Below, piece by piece: positions 24,347 through 37,431 of a DNA stretch of 64,000 bases; position 1 is the first letter of the stretch, and each line of letters begins with the position of its first letter. The translations under genes and the position numbers were made by a program. The notes beneath the pieces were generated by a model that did no database searches, had not been told where the DNA came from, and worked only from the letters and a program-made list of their open reading frames with translations. The DNA is from Rhynchonema sp. JSB1_4 (lineage: Eukaryota > Nematoda > Chromadorea > Monhysterida > Xyalidae), in assembly GCA_030248065.1 (NCBI GenBank), contig JASAMV010000893.1:28335-92334 (forward strand), read 5' to 3'.

Positions 24347-27300
24347 ATGAATAACAGCACTGATGCAGCACTGTTCAACGGCGGCGAGCCTGGGCAAGCG
24401 TGTCATCCAACTGAACCTTATGATCAGGTCAGACTTGAGATATTCATGGTTTCAATTTGTTGATAAGCATGATTTGTAAACTGAAAAGCACTGCTGACGC
24501 ACGTGCGCACCTCTGTCCAGTTTGTAAGAAGCAGGGGTGGCCTATTCATTTCTGGGTTCACTGCCCACAAACGAAGACAGACACACCGTACACCCTTAGC
24601 CCTCCGTCCTTGAGAAAAATCGGTACGCAGGCTTATGGTACAGTGGCCAACTCAAGTGGACAGGTCACTTCGCCAACTCATTTTGTTGAGTCGTCAACTC
24701 ATTCCGAATTCTACGTATTATTTCTGGCGCTCCACTTGGGGCTGCTATGGGTTGACGTAATTTTACCACTTCAGTCAACCTTAGCCGATATACCAGGTGG
24801 TGAGCTGCCTGACACTTGTGTAAACTTATGAAATTCGGTGTCGCGTCCATTTTGTGGCCCATACGACCTTGGAGTATTGTGGGTATGTACCAAAATTCAA
24901 CATGAAAATGGTTTCGAGATTTCCCTTGACGCTTCAGGCACGTGTCGTGTTGGTGCTGTACTTCGGCACAGCGATCGCGTCGTGCGGCGCCTTCACCAAT
25001 ACACTGCTCGTCATTCTATTTGTCGGTGCCAAATACCGGCACGGTCCGGCGTTGTATCTGTGCATTCTCGCAGTCACCGACACCCTGATCTGTCTCATCT
25101 ACCTGCTGCTGTTCAGTTGCGACTTTATCTGGGTGTACCACGAGGTCGAGTGGGTCTACCATCTGTGGCACATGTACACCATGCCCGTGTACGCGCTCAG
25201 CAAAATACGTAAGTCATCGATCTTAGTATTGCGTATAGTTCCTCTAATAGACGCTCCTTCCCGAATAGAATGAAGCAGATTAGCTGAAAAAATGAAGCCG
25301 AGCCTTTCGATCAGACGAAACATGGCGTGAACGCATGCCGCCACACGTGTTACGAACCGTGCAAAATGCATGTAGAAAGAGAGAGAGAGGTTCACTTGAC
25401 TTCAACTCAACATCCACCATCGTAATCCCCGTTCAGTGCAATTCGCGTCGACCTACCTCGTTGTGTGCGCCACGCTCGAACGTTTCCTGCTGATTGCGGA
25501 CAAGAATCGATGCACGGATCAGCTGAAATGTCTAACGAGTCGGCGCGGTCGCAAATTCCAGATCTTCGCCGTGCTGCTGTTTTCGATCGCGCTCCGAGTT
25601 CCGACCTATTGGGAGTATTCGATCGAGTGGAATCCGAAATGCAGTCACACCACGTTCGAGCAGTACGAGTGGAAGATGATACTGTCACGTTCGTGATGTT
25701 TTAACTCCCATTGACACGATCGATCGATGATTGATTATCTAAACTGATGCTCTAAACAAACTTGTAGTCTTTGTTTCTTGGCAACGAGTCGATTAATGGA
25801 TATACGCTTGCAATTCTGATGGTTTTGATGCTTTTGCAGAGAAAGAGTGGTACGCCGACCTCAACTACTACTACGTGCCAATCATTCGCGTGTTCCTGCC
25901 GTTCTGCGTCCTGGTCATACTCAACGTGGCCATGATCTACTGTATGCGACAACGTATGCAACGCGAACGTAGATGCAATCTCAGTGGTTAGTGTCGGCGT
26001 CGGCCGTGCTTACCCTGACTGTCGTGCACATCAATTATTTTGTACAGTGGTTGACGCAAGATGTTTGTTTTGCTGATTTCACGATCAGGTGTAATCGTTG
26101 CAAAAATGATATGACCCTAATTTTCGATCTCCAATGCCTTCATCAAGCTTTGTGATCGATCCGGTCTGTATATATGTAGATTGTCTTGGTGAATTATCGT
26201 TCGTTCCGAAATATTTTTGTCGCAGAAAAAATTCCATGACTACTACAAACTACAAGCGGGCCGGTCACCGAGTCAGATGCTGGTCAAACGTTGTGCACTT
26301 CTTGCAATTAGCCTCAATTCTCGGGCACACTGCCTGAAGCGGCGCAGTGTTGGTGCTCTCTCGTGTGGCGGTTATTGGATGGATGCACAACGTTGACCCC
26401 TCAGACAGCCGGAAATTTCGCATCCATACGGTTGCGCTTGCCCCCTATGCTTCATTGTCTTGTGCACATTGCTGGAATATTACGATTACGTATGTATAAG
26501 TGCGTGTTGTCTTATTTAGGGTTTCCCTATGAATTCAGAACAAGCAGAAGGAGAGATCCGGCGCAAAATTGGGGAGAGCAGACGAGAAAAGCCATCGATT
26601 GTCGAACGAGTGCTGCAACCGTCGCGTCCCATCGTCGGCGTGTCTGGCTTGCCCGCACCAACTGGCTTGCCCACTGGTTTGCACATGCATACTTGCAGAT
26701 TACGCACCTGAATGTGTTATTGTTTCGTCCATGTCAGAATGCACGTGTTGTCTTGTTATCTCATGCGGTCTAAAATGAGATCGGCTCCGCAACCTTGAAA
26801 TACAGTAAGTGTTCCCCATACGAAAATGGCAGCATTGCATTGCGACGGTACATCAAATTCAACGTTTCACTTGCACTAGAATGCATCGATTCAATCCATG
26901 TTTCAGCCAACGAATTCAGCATCGAGCATCATCGCAGTCGCGTGCGCACAGCCACCATGACCATGCTCGCCCTCGTCACACTCTATCTCATGTGCAATTT
27001 GATCGATCTCAGTGTGAAGATCATTGAACGGTTGGTTTGGGCGGTGTATTCGTTTTGGTTCATTTAATGTTGTTTTTTGCGGTTGCCGGCAAACGGCAAC
27101 TGAGCAGGCGTTGGTGCGGTTTCACAAAGTATGTGCTTACAAAACATCATCACCCGAAGAACCATACCAAAGTCACAAATGACACTGTGATCGCGTTTCA
27201 CCCATTGCAGCACACCGAGTCTGTTCGTGCTGTTCTTTCTTGAGCACGACACCCAGCAGTCGACGGCCATGTATCGTTATTCGAGCGACGTCGTCTCAAT

Positions 27301-28145
27301 CATGTTCATTGTGAATTCGTTCCTGCGTATATTCATCTACAGTTTCAGTGACCCACAAATACGACAGGATCTCAAGGTTGGACCCACGTGGCACGTATAC
27401 GCACTGAAGATTGCCTGGTGCACCACCCCTCTGTGAAAACAGGTCAAACTGGGCAAACGAAAATCATGTGTTGGCGAATTGAAATGCTAAGTGCCTGGCA
27501 GTCCATTTGTATAATAGGAAAACCCCAAGACAATTTCAACGTTGAGTTCCCTTGTTCTCAGGCTTGGGCCGAATTTTAGGTGACCTAGGCCAAGCCGAAG
27601 CTTGTGCCCGTGCATTCCATTACAAATTCGATGTTTCCAATTCTTTCGCACGGTATGTATCCACCAATGCACCCAATCTTCAGTTGATGTTTCGATGCGA
27701 GTGTCCCCGGGTGCCAACGAATCGGCGCGAGGATGATGACGTGTCAACGCCGAGTCCGGACAAGGGGCGATTGATCGGGTCGGCACTGGTGCAGCCACTG
27801 ATGATGCCCGACACACCACCCGATGACATACAGGTGACCGTTGAGGAGATACACACCACCTACCGGACCGGGCATCCAGTTGTGTCGAGCAGTAACGGGG
27901 GCAGTGCATCTGACCAACAGCCACCAACGGACGGACAGGTGAAATGCGAGACAGTACGAGTCTACTCCCCGCCATCGACGGCCAATTGTAGCGCAGTGAT
28001 CGTAACTTGTGAGGAGACAACCAGCACCACTCTATGGCATGATGTTTCACCGCACAACGTGGCCAGCATACCGATTCGGGATTGCAACGGGCTGCCGACA
28101 CAACATCAACTCACCGTCGTTGCACAGCACGAAACTGCACTTTGA
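24347..28145 (+). CDS. FMRFamide-receptor-like GPCR
   Basis: Rhodopsin-family receptor, probably for a neuropeptide, in the plasma membrane. Exons: 24347-24427, 24938-25208, 25437-25688, 25840-25986, 26907-27030, 27211-27376 and 27684-28145; all phases join, giving 500 residues. The N-terminus has an N-glycosylation site (NNST). TM1 and TM2 are in exon 2 (GAFTNTLLVILF; LYLCILAVTDTLICLIYLLL). The DRY equivalent is ERF at residues 132-134 and TM7 ends NSFLRIFIYSFSDP. Exon 4 holds TM5, exon 5 TM6. After helix 8 a Cys pair (RCEC) may be palmitoylated, then a Ser/Thr/Pro-rich tail of about 150 residues follows. The TM4 RVPTYWE block and absence of a Cys at the usual TM3 position fit the FMRFamide/FRPR group. 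The ligand cannot be told from sequence. Confidence 0.9.
24631..24800. mobile_element. Degenerate foldback MITE in GPCR intron 1
   Basis: GGCCAACTCAAGTGG and CTTCGCCAACTCA on the left, with GTCAACCTTAGCC inverted on the right, match the arms of the 19143-19267 element. Confidence 0.5.
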
Positions 28146-31100
28146 CTTTCTGATCTTATTTGGATTTATGACTAATTATTCGCAGATGAGTGATGCACTG
28201 GACTTACAAGTGTCTTTATTTCGCGATATGCGCACGTATTTAGTGCTTATGTTTTTACTGCAATTTTATGGTATAATTCAATTCAACCTTTTCGTGTCAA
28301 TTTATTGTAGCTACTCAATGCCGAGATAACAATGTCTTTTTTCCGACTGTGGCTGCAATGTCACAAAACTATGAATGGTGCCGAAAAGATGAAAAAATTG
28401 GCGATTACCCGACCGGTTAGGGGCAAACAGGCTCATGAAATGATTGAATAACGAAACAAAAGTGAGATCCGAAGGCGACACTCCGGTATTTTTGTAAAGT
28501 GACATTCTCAACTTTATGCTTTGGAACACCAACATTTTTTTTAATATTTGCTTACCAACCGAGTGCGCAGCATGCTGAACAAATTCAAATTTCACACTTC
28601 GGAAAAACGATTGTTGTTGATATTGATATATGCCATACATACAAGTATATGTATACGCAGGTATTGCATGGATCTACTTCACAAGATGCACTTCATAAAA
28701 ACCATCATCACAACTCTATCTGAAAGATTATTTGTTTTGACACGCGCCTGTATGCTGGGCTGAGAAAGACCAGTCCTTTGACAGGTCATGGCGAACCAGC
28801 CCGCGCCACACACAGCCGCGATCAGAATTAAAAATATACAAGGCAAAGGCATGATACAATGATTTAATTCGTGATCACAGCATCTGCATAAAAACATTGT
28901 CTTTGCAAATCAATGCAGGTTTATGTACTACAGTTTTCGAATGTCTTCAACCGCAGTACTCACGCTCATTAAAAGATTTGGGGTATTCCTTGTTCCTGTC
29001 ATATTTTTTACTTGCACCCATGAATTTCGGATCAATTGTGACACCACATGCGGTTGTAAAAACAGTCCTGAAATGACATGTCCTACCTTTTAAGAACATC
29101 GTAACCAAATCGTTTTTGCCCATGTTTCCAAGGCGCGAAACTAACCGTCGTTGTTATGAAAAGTCTATACCAAGTATGCCTGTGTAGGTAAAGACCAATG
29201 CTGGGGCAGTACTAAATGTGTGCATAAATGTGTGCTGTATTGATGTGTATCTTGAAAATTTTAATATTTTATTATTCCGCAATTATTATAATTCTGCGGT
29301 TTCGAGCAAGGCTAATTCGATTATTTCGCTATAATTTATGTCAGAAAATGTCCAAATCAGTTGCAGCATAAAGAATTATTGAAATTGCCCTATGACTGGG
29401 CAGTGGATCACCATTTTGTGTTCAGTTTGTTAATACGTTGAAACACCAGGCAAGCAGGTTGTTTTAGGTTTTAGCCACACATTTGCGGTGCAACCATCCC
29501 CACAAATATCCAAATATTTCGTATGTCCATGCAGTTTGCGAAATATACTTTCTTATTTCACAACTTACACGACATACCTAACCTAACAACATCAATTTAT
29601 TGTGCTCCGAAAAATTTAATTTCCCAAGAACTACACAATCGGCCTTGATATATGAACATCATAACCAGCCAACAGAATCAGAATGCCGTGAATTCATTTT
29701 TTTGTTTTGTCTGCTACCCAGACCTTTGTTGGAGGTCGGGACTACTGCGTCGCTCATTTGAACCGTGACGGGAAACTTCGCGGCGAAAACAAAAACATAT
29801 TCACACATATGTGTACACATGCTCGAGTAAAACTTTGGAAAGTTGATTAATATACGCCTTTTCGGTTCATAGTCGTTTTTCGCGACAACATCGCACCTTG
29901 TATTTTACACTTTCAGCAACATGGACATGACCACGGTCCAAATAAATGATCCAAGGTTGTGATTTGTCCGTCAAACAATAAAACAGAATTTTCGTTTTCA
30001 TATTTTCATTTTTATGTTGTCTGCCATCGTGATACACTTGAATGGGCTTGAAAACGAGTTCGGTGTTTCGCCTGCTTGGTCTGTACGCACTTGCTGATTG
30101 TATAATAATATAAAAAAATATAAATTTATCTTTATTCATGATCTGGCACTGTGGCTCGCTCCAATTGACATTTCCATTCTCTCATATAACAATAACCAAG
30201 TTTTGTTTAAACAGCTACTTCTGCGCCCTCTCCAAAGGCATTCGTCGTTCGTCCCTTCTTTGTTTGTTTGTGTTTTTCTTTTGTTTCATTTTGAACTTTT
30301 TGATTTGCAGTTGTCCTCTTGAAAGCGCTTGTGAGAGGATTCGGTCCATAAAACAAATTTTAAGTTAAATTGCCATGGAATCTGGCTTCATTTTTTTAGA
30401 GAAAGGCAGTTGTGCAGTACACCCAGCTTGATGACTATATTCACATATTATTCGCAATCGAAAACAACACTAGAAGACTCAGGTTAAAACATCATGCTGA
30501 TTGTTGCATATGGGGTCAGATCACTAAGTACATATTTGTCGTTTCTCCTGATGTTGGTATTGTCTTCAATGCGTCGGCGTTGGTCATCCAGGAACTCGAA
30601 TAAAAAACTGGCTGATCTGGATCCGGTCTGAGATCATCACGTGAAACGAGCGTGTCTAGTTCTCCTGATCATCCGCTGATTGAAACGCATGGATGTTTCT
30701 TCCTGTGTGTAGTATTAGTTATACTTGTTTGATTAATTGTTTCAAAATCAGAAAAACTTGAGCAGCCAGAAATTATTCGTCAAACAATTTTATCCTAACT
30801 TGGCACATTGAAACAACTTCATTCATTGCTGGTCAGTGTTCAGTTTTTTCAAGAATTATTGGTATTGATATCATGTGGAACCTAAGAAAGACTAAAAATT
30901 CAAGATTCAGTTTACACATCCAAATCAATGTCCCAAATATTTTAAACGCTGGAAATTTTCGAAACGAAATTTCATGTTGCATTCAGTTAAGTTTTCCCCA
31001 CTACATGGAGGGCATGCATGCGCATAATTCACTCGAACTTGTTCAACTGCAAACCTGTGCTCTTCATTCAATTGATCTGACTTTGACTTTTGCATAACAA

Positions 31101-32797
31101 TGAACACGACACTTTTTACGACAGGCAGATGTCCATTTCTGAAGATTAACTGATCGATCAAAATGTATATACCCTGCGTGTGTGAATGTGAATGTCCGTT
31201 GTGGTTTTGTTGCACAAGAGTATTTCAGGCACATGTTGTGTTATTTCGAGCAATTGCACTTCGGGTATTTTGAATCCGGAACTTTGCTTGGAACCCGAAC
31301 CAAAGCTCCCCATTACTTGGTTGTGCATTCACTGGCCAGATCTAAGTACATCCTATCCTACCCACGTGCAAGTTCATCACCGTTTTCTCCGAGCAACCAT
31401 TAATTCACTTGCCATCATAATGATCAGAAATGGAATCCTGTCGTCGCAGCGAATTTTTTGGCGCAAAAATTACGTGCGTCGCCCGCCCGCCTAGTTTTCG
31501 GCGATGTTAAACAACAACATCAGACACCCGCTTTATGAACAATTGTTCTTTCAGTCAGTTCGTTTCAAAACACATGTTTCGGTCACTTATTGTTCGGAGT
31601 GCAATGTTTCACGTGCTGGGAACCGTTTGATGCACGTAATGAACAGAAACGAATGTCAATTATCGCGCGCTCGCTTCAAAATTCGCCGGAGCGAAACTTT
31701 TTTTCGCCGCGCGTAATCTCCATCTGTGTCCCCCTCAAGTGGTGTATCACGCACATGGGGCATGCGAACATCACGCTTTTGTTTCGGAGATTTATGTTTC
31801 ATGATCTGACATGTGGATTTCAATTTGGTCGGTAGTTCATTCCATCATTCAATTGCGTACAGTTTTCATCGGGAAATCCGCACGTCACCAATGATGAAAC
31901 TCGATCTTGGCGTAATTCAGGTCGACGCTCGCTGTTTTTCTTCCATTATGCCCACTCGAAATCGTTTCTCTCTTGAATTCGCTGAGACAAAGTTTATTTT
32001 TGAATTCAGATTTCGTTTTTTTTGGCGGTCCAAATCGACTGCTCGCAGTATACAGTCGGTTATGTTACTGAACGGGTACTGTGTTTGATTGTGTGCGTTT
32101 GTTGTCATCACTGCTATTGTACGGAGACGTTGTGGTGGCATAGTAGGGTAGGTGACAAACGTCGTGGTCGTGGATAATATTCTAGCGGCCCAACAGGAGC
32201 CCGGAAATCTGTAGTTGCTTCAGTCGCGTCGCGTGCGTAAGCTACCCAGAAGTACGTGAGATCGGGTGACATTGTAGTACCGCCGTTAGGCAAGTGACAA
32301 CGATTGTGGGATACGGACTACGGCAAGGCAAAAACAAGTTTGGTTTCACTGTGTTTTGCCATAGAGTTGGAGCACAAGCCTTGACCAGCGTAAAATAGTT
32401 CGTTTAGTGTAGGGGACTGACCAGAAGTCATGCTTCAACACCATCCCAAAACAATGATCAAGAAATTGTCTCGTGCCTTGATAGCCGCAGTCGTTATATG
32501 CGTAGTCACGCCTTAGGCAATAATGTGCGATAAATACCGATTGCAGTTTTAATGTTCAACAGACCATTATTTGCAGAGCGGCAGGCAGTGTGGCACCGTG
32601 CGAGCAACAAACGGCTGGTGCGCACAATATTCAACGCGATCGGTGATCTAAAAATCAAAGTGCGGCGCGACAAATTACGTGTCCAACACCTTGTGCGCGC
32701 ACGCGTGTGGCTGAAATGGCGACCATCAACAACATGTACAACCACTTTGATCATCGTCATTAATCTCAATCAGCGCCAACAGACAACAACAACAATC
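28146..32797. other. Intergenic, no gene seen
   Basis: AT-rich sequence with short unconserved frames. No exon, RNA gene or clear transposon was recognised over about 4.6 kb. The right end is the likely promoter region of the metalloproteinase. Confidence 0.45.
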
Positions 32798-35029
32798 ATG
32801 CACCAGTGCACACGGTGCTGTGTCAAGTGCTCGCTGCTGCTATCGCTAGTCATTTCGAATTCACTCGTCTGGTCCGCACCACATTTTGGTGATGTGAAGG
32901 TGAAAGTTATAACAATTATTTTTTAAATTTAAAATTTCACGCGAACAACACTCATGAGCGTCCGTTTCGTACACGCAGAAATATCTAAGTCGTTTCGGCT
33001 ATCTATCGCCGTCAGATAGCAATCAGCCAATCAGCGTGTCACGTGCAATTCGCCAATTTCAAGAAGACGTTGGGCTTGAGGTTGGATAAAGGACGGTTTT
33101 GAGATGCTCCATTTTGAAAATTGATGTTTGAACGTGTATTCTGTGGAACATCACCGAGTGCTGCACAACTTATCGCTGTTTATGGATTGGGGCAGCAGAA
33201 CACAGTACAGTTGACAAAATCAATTGCTGCTCTGGGCCGGAATAGCGGTCGGTGGACCTCTAATGAGATGACTGCAATTTGTGAGAACGCACCGTCGCTA
33301 TTTTGTCACCTCACTATTCCGTCCGTGGGGGTGGGGATACACACGGTGGCGCAGAATCTCAGACTCACACAATAAGACTTTGACAATCGTTTGGCAGGTG
33401 TTACGTATGGCGCTGTAATATTTTTGCAGCCAACGGGCAAGTTGACGTTTGACACAATGCATTTGATGAGCGCACCACGTTGTGGCAATGTGGAACGATC
33501 CACACAGGCGTCAGATCATCGCAAACGCAGAAAACGATTCGGTCTCTATTCTCTAGCTAAACTGCATGTTTTCTTTGTGATGTTATGGGTGTGCTAATTC
33601 TCTGGATCCGAACATCGTGATCCATTGTGGTCTTGTATTGATCACGTGTCTCGTTTGCATCAACGATATTTTCGAGTTTTTAGGTCAGTTTATACTTTGT
33701 CTCGTTGCGATACACGCAACATTTTCTGACGCGCTGATTGGCTGTTGGTCGCGCATGAGCCAATCAACGCGCACGAAAATGTTGCGTGTATCGCAACGAG
33801 ACAAAGTATAAAGTGGCCTTTACACTTCCCAACTTCCCACTAACTTCGACCACCGGAAAGTCAGCCATCAACATGCATGTGTATGTACAAAAGTAACTTT
33901 TACGCTGGTCGAAATTGGCTGCATGAATGAGTCGGGAGCAATTAACGAGTCGGGAACAATAAGTCGGGCGTAGAAAGGTCTCACCGTTAACGCCATAACG
34001 CTCACACGGCTAAATCAAGTCTATGGTGTGTGATGCTTACAGTTCCCCACAAGAAGAAATGGCCGCGCACGGTGCTCACGTGGAGGGTGTCGGACCCACA
34101 GAATATACTCAGGCCATACGACCTGCTAATCGTACGGTACGTTTGACGTTTCTTTGGGGATTTATAAATGTTAATTGCGATTTGCAATCTGCAAGCCCAA
34201 TTGCAGTAATGCCATATCACGAGCGTTCGATAAATGGTCGTCAGCAGCCAGGTACACACTCAGATTCTTCGAGCTGAAGGATCTATCTGACACGACCCAC
34301 CCGCACAAGGCAGACATCACCGTGTTCTTTGCTAAGGGCGCGCACAACGACAGTCTGCCGTTCGATGGGGCCGGTTAGTGACGGCGGATTAGGCTTTGTT
34401 TGATGAGGAGCTATATAAAGTTGGGCGACTTGTCTAATAGCACAATAGTCACATGGCAGCGACCGACAGTCGGTGACAGGGTCTAATTAGGAGGTGAACA
34501 ATTGGGGACCGAAAATTCAAAGTAAAATATCACCTACACTGTGTCAAACCGTCCAGATGGCGTGGTGGCGCACGGGTTCTATCCGACCGACGGCAATCTG
34601 CATTTTGATGCCGACGAAAAATGGACGCTCAATCGAAAATCAGGCATCAATTTGTATCAGGTCGGTGGGGAGCAACTGGTTGACAAATTGGTATCAGGCC
34701 CAAGGTTACAACACTGGTTGCTGCGTAAGGCTGCGTCCACGCCTAGACAATTGTCGGGACGAACTAAAATCAACCAATCCTTACTTGTCATCGTACAGAC
34801 AGCGGTGCATGAAATCGGCCATCTACTGGGTCTGCAACATTCGGCCGACGCGCGTGCCGTCATGTTCCCAATCAACCGACCCTATGACCCAGAGTACGAA
34901 CTAAGCGACGATGACGTCAGAGGTATCCGGTACTTGTACACGCCGTGGGCATGGAACTACTGTGAGTTGGGACGGCAGTTTGTCGTGATTGAAACATCAG
35001 CTTGGTCATGGTCACATCTTGGCAAATAG
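32798..35029 (+). CDS. Matrix metalloproteinase (no hemopexin domain seen)
   Basis: Secreted zinc endopeptidase (M10A) that cleaves extracellular matrix. Exons: 32798-32899, 32979-33080, 33430-33541, 34043-34136, 34207-34373, 34557-34660 and 34799-35029; all join in frame for 303 residues. Residues 1-27 are a signal peptide. The prodomain has KYLSRFGYLSP and AIRQFQEDVGLE, then the cysteine switch PRCGNV with Cys86. RKRRKR (99-104) is a furin-type activation site. The catalytic domain includes LTWRVSD, AISRAFDKWS, the structural-metal segment HNDSLPFDGAG, and HEIGHLLGLQH with zinc ligands His231, His235 and His241, followed by Met249 of the Met-turn. The frame stops 45 residues after LSDDDVRGIRYLY with no hinge or hemopexin repeats, like matrilysin. 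A GTGAGT lies in this last segment, so further exons cannot be ruled out. Confidence 0.92.
33689..33812. mobile_element. Foldback MITE in metalloproteinase intron 3
   Basis: 124 bp with 38-bp perfect terminal inverted repeats starting TTTATACTTTGTCTCGTTGC. The centre has GATTGGCTG / GAGCCAATC. Same layout as the elements at 19932 and 37077. Confidence 0.85.
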
Positions 35030-36239
35030 CCATTAATCTGTAGATTTACAACGTTACATGCATCGATGGAGACGACGCAACAGCAAAAGTGTACCGAAGA
35101 GCTAGAAAGCAGACGTGGGTACGCCGTTGCATTTCTATTGTACAGTTTTTTCGATTAAGTTATTCCATGAAGGCTAGATATTTTTCAATTGATTTGTGAT
35201 ACAGTGCAATCATGGACAACATATAGTCAACAAGCCACTTGACCAAAATGTATTTCTACATTGTCTTTCCGCATTCTCATATCATTCAGTACTTATCATG
35301 AAAGAAAAAGCCACATTTGAAGTTATGTATGATCAATGATCTTACTAGTACATTATTATCAGCAACAAACCAAACGACAGCAAAAATGTATGTACATACA
35401 TTTTGTATGTTACACCTAAAACATGAGCAAAAAGAGAGCAAAACATCACATGCGAAAACAAACGAGACAAAACGTCATGAAAATAATGCGACAGACAGTA
35501 GAGCATTATCAGCAGGGCGGTTACCGGGACCAATGAAACTGGTATAAAACACGCATGGGCCCATTCAAAGATTCAAGACTGTGTTACCATACCCACATCT
35601 CAAGAGTGTTCCAAACAAAAGCAGAGAAGTTCTCTGTGTCAGATACAGTAAAAGTGTAGAAAAGACAGGTCACAGCAATTGGTATTAGTTTGTTTTGGGA
35701 GCGATGCCATTCAAAATTCAGTGCGACATGGGATCAAGAGTTCGTTCTTCAATTGAATCATTATATCTGTATTTACAAAGGCAGCCAGGCGACTTAGACA
35801 CAACAGATTTAATTATGTTTTGAGTCATCGACAGAGGACGTACAAGGTTGTATCTCATGATCAGCATCAACACCAAACCTAGCTCTGAGCTTTGTTTCGG
35901 TCCAGCATGATCATAAGAACACAAGTGTGGCTTGCCTTCACACATTCATCGGATGACTATTCGAGTCCAACACTGTGGCACAGATGTGACGGTGACAAAC
36001 TGGCGGTCCACAACCACAGCACAACGTATTTTTCAAGTTTAACTATTTGTTAAACCCAATGGGAACCAACTCGAAGATTTTCTGGCGAAAGTGAAACATT
36101 ACACGACGGCATTGGCAAATGCGCACTTGAAAAATACGTGCCTGATTGCGGATGACAGCCAAACTGGACCCCGTTGAATAAATACAACAAAAGGAAAACA
36201 CACAGATCGAATAATGGTACATAGCAAGTACACAGCGGC
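35030..36239. other. Intergenic, no gene seen
   Basis: Lies between the convergent ends of the metalloproteinase (+) and UBE2G1-like (-) genes. AT-rich; no exon with the features of a hemopexin repeat was found here. Confidence 0.5.
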
Positions 36240-37431
36240 TTACATCTCCGCCTCCTGACTTTTTCGTACGCACTGAGCGACTCTTTTGCGAAATTCGGTG
36301 GGCTGTTCGCGGAGCTGTTTCTGCAAATGAAACAAAACTGTTAAGAAATAAAAACAAAATTTTAAGCGATTAACAACAACTCACAGCAGCATCAACGTTG
36401 GCTGGAGAATCCGAGTTGGGATCAGCAAGCATGGAAATCACCGATAGCAGAATCGTCTCAACCTGAATTACAAATTCAGCGTTCAATGGACAGTTTGTTG
36501 GAACACAATAAAAACGGATTTATCAACGGGTCATTTATTGTTCTACAACATTAAATCAGCAGTTTTGTGCGGCAAATCTTCGGAGCGTCATTGTGTTGTG
36601 GCAGACGCCAGGCATGGACACGTTTTTTGCCACATGGGCACAAACAACGCTCACAACACTATATTTTGATACCGAGACAGCGTATTGGGCTTACCAAGCA
36701 CAATTAAAACACAATTAAGTGTTGCGCGCGTTATTATACCACTCGATCTTACCGTATGTACAGGCAGCCAGCGTTCCTCTGGTTTCTCATATCCCCATCG
36801 ATCGTCGCCCGGCTCGTGCAGAATGCTGATGCAAACAACGCCGTTCTTTTCAACTGCAATTGAAACATCAAATCCGTCAGATAGTCAGAACACGAGACGG
36901 CGAACTTGACTAACTGTTCGGGTGCCAGATCTCGGAGATGAATGTCATTTTTGGAGGTCGTTGCGGATATTCGTGTGGGAATTCGAGTTTGGCTTTGAAG
37001 AATCCACCCTCACTGCAAAAGCAAAGGCCAGTTTTGATTGGATGTAAACACTCGATGTAAACTACTAATACTAAAGTCCTAACTACACTTCGTTCTCTGA
37101 GAGAATGTCGCACGGTTGGCAGCCAATCAGCACGCGAGAATTTGTTCTCTGTTCTCTTAGAGAACGAAGTATAGTTAGGGCTTAAGTCCAACACAACGAA
37201 AAGCACACAAACTATGGCGTGTCCGGTGGTCCGATGACGAGTATGTCCCATTCGTAAATGTTGCTCTCGACGCCGGCCGAAAAGCCTTCGACTGGTTTGC
37301 GTGTCAGTTCTGCAACGGAATGCAATCGAGTGAAACGCCGAAGTGATTTGCTTGGATGAAACACTTCGAGGTTCGGGACGCACACCTGACAACTGTTTTT
37401 TGAGCAACAACGAGGATTGCGGTTCGGCCAT
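36240..37431 (-). CDS. UBE2G1: Ubiquitin-conjugating enzyme E2, UBE2G1 type
   Basis: Carries activated ubiquitin as a thioester and passes it, with an E3 ligase, to substrates. Exons: 37431-37386, 37309-37213, 37012-36915, 36853-36753, 36462-36385 and 36320-36240; all join in frame for 166 residues, close to the family length of about 170. The start [14 protein letters not shown] matches the UBE2G1 N-terminal helix. The fold is covered by [18 protein letters not shown], the active-site segment [13 protein letters not shown] with Cys88, the characteristic acidic insertion after it ([14 protein letters not shown]), and [14 protein letters not shown]. The C-terminal helix [10 protein letters not shown] is conserved. 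UBE2R (CDC34) shares the insertion but has a long acidic tail that is absent here. Confidence 0.96.
37077..37183. mobile_element. Foldback MITE in UBE2G1 intron 2
   Basis: Arms run AACTAYACTTCGTTCTCT on both strands, with AGCCAATCAGCACGCG at the centre. It fits inside the 37014-37212 intron without touching the exons. Confidence 0.8.

Noticed and set aside
36910..37431. 173-codon minus-strand frame taken as one exon
   Set aside because: UBE2G1 homology shows it reads through two introns; the true exons are 37431-37386, 37309-37213 and 37012-36915, partly in other frames.
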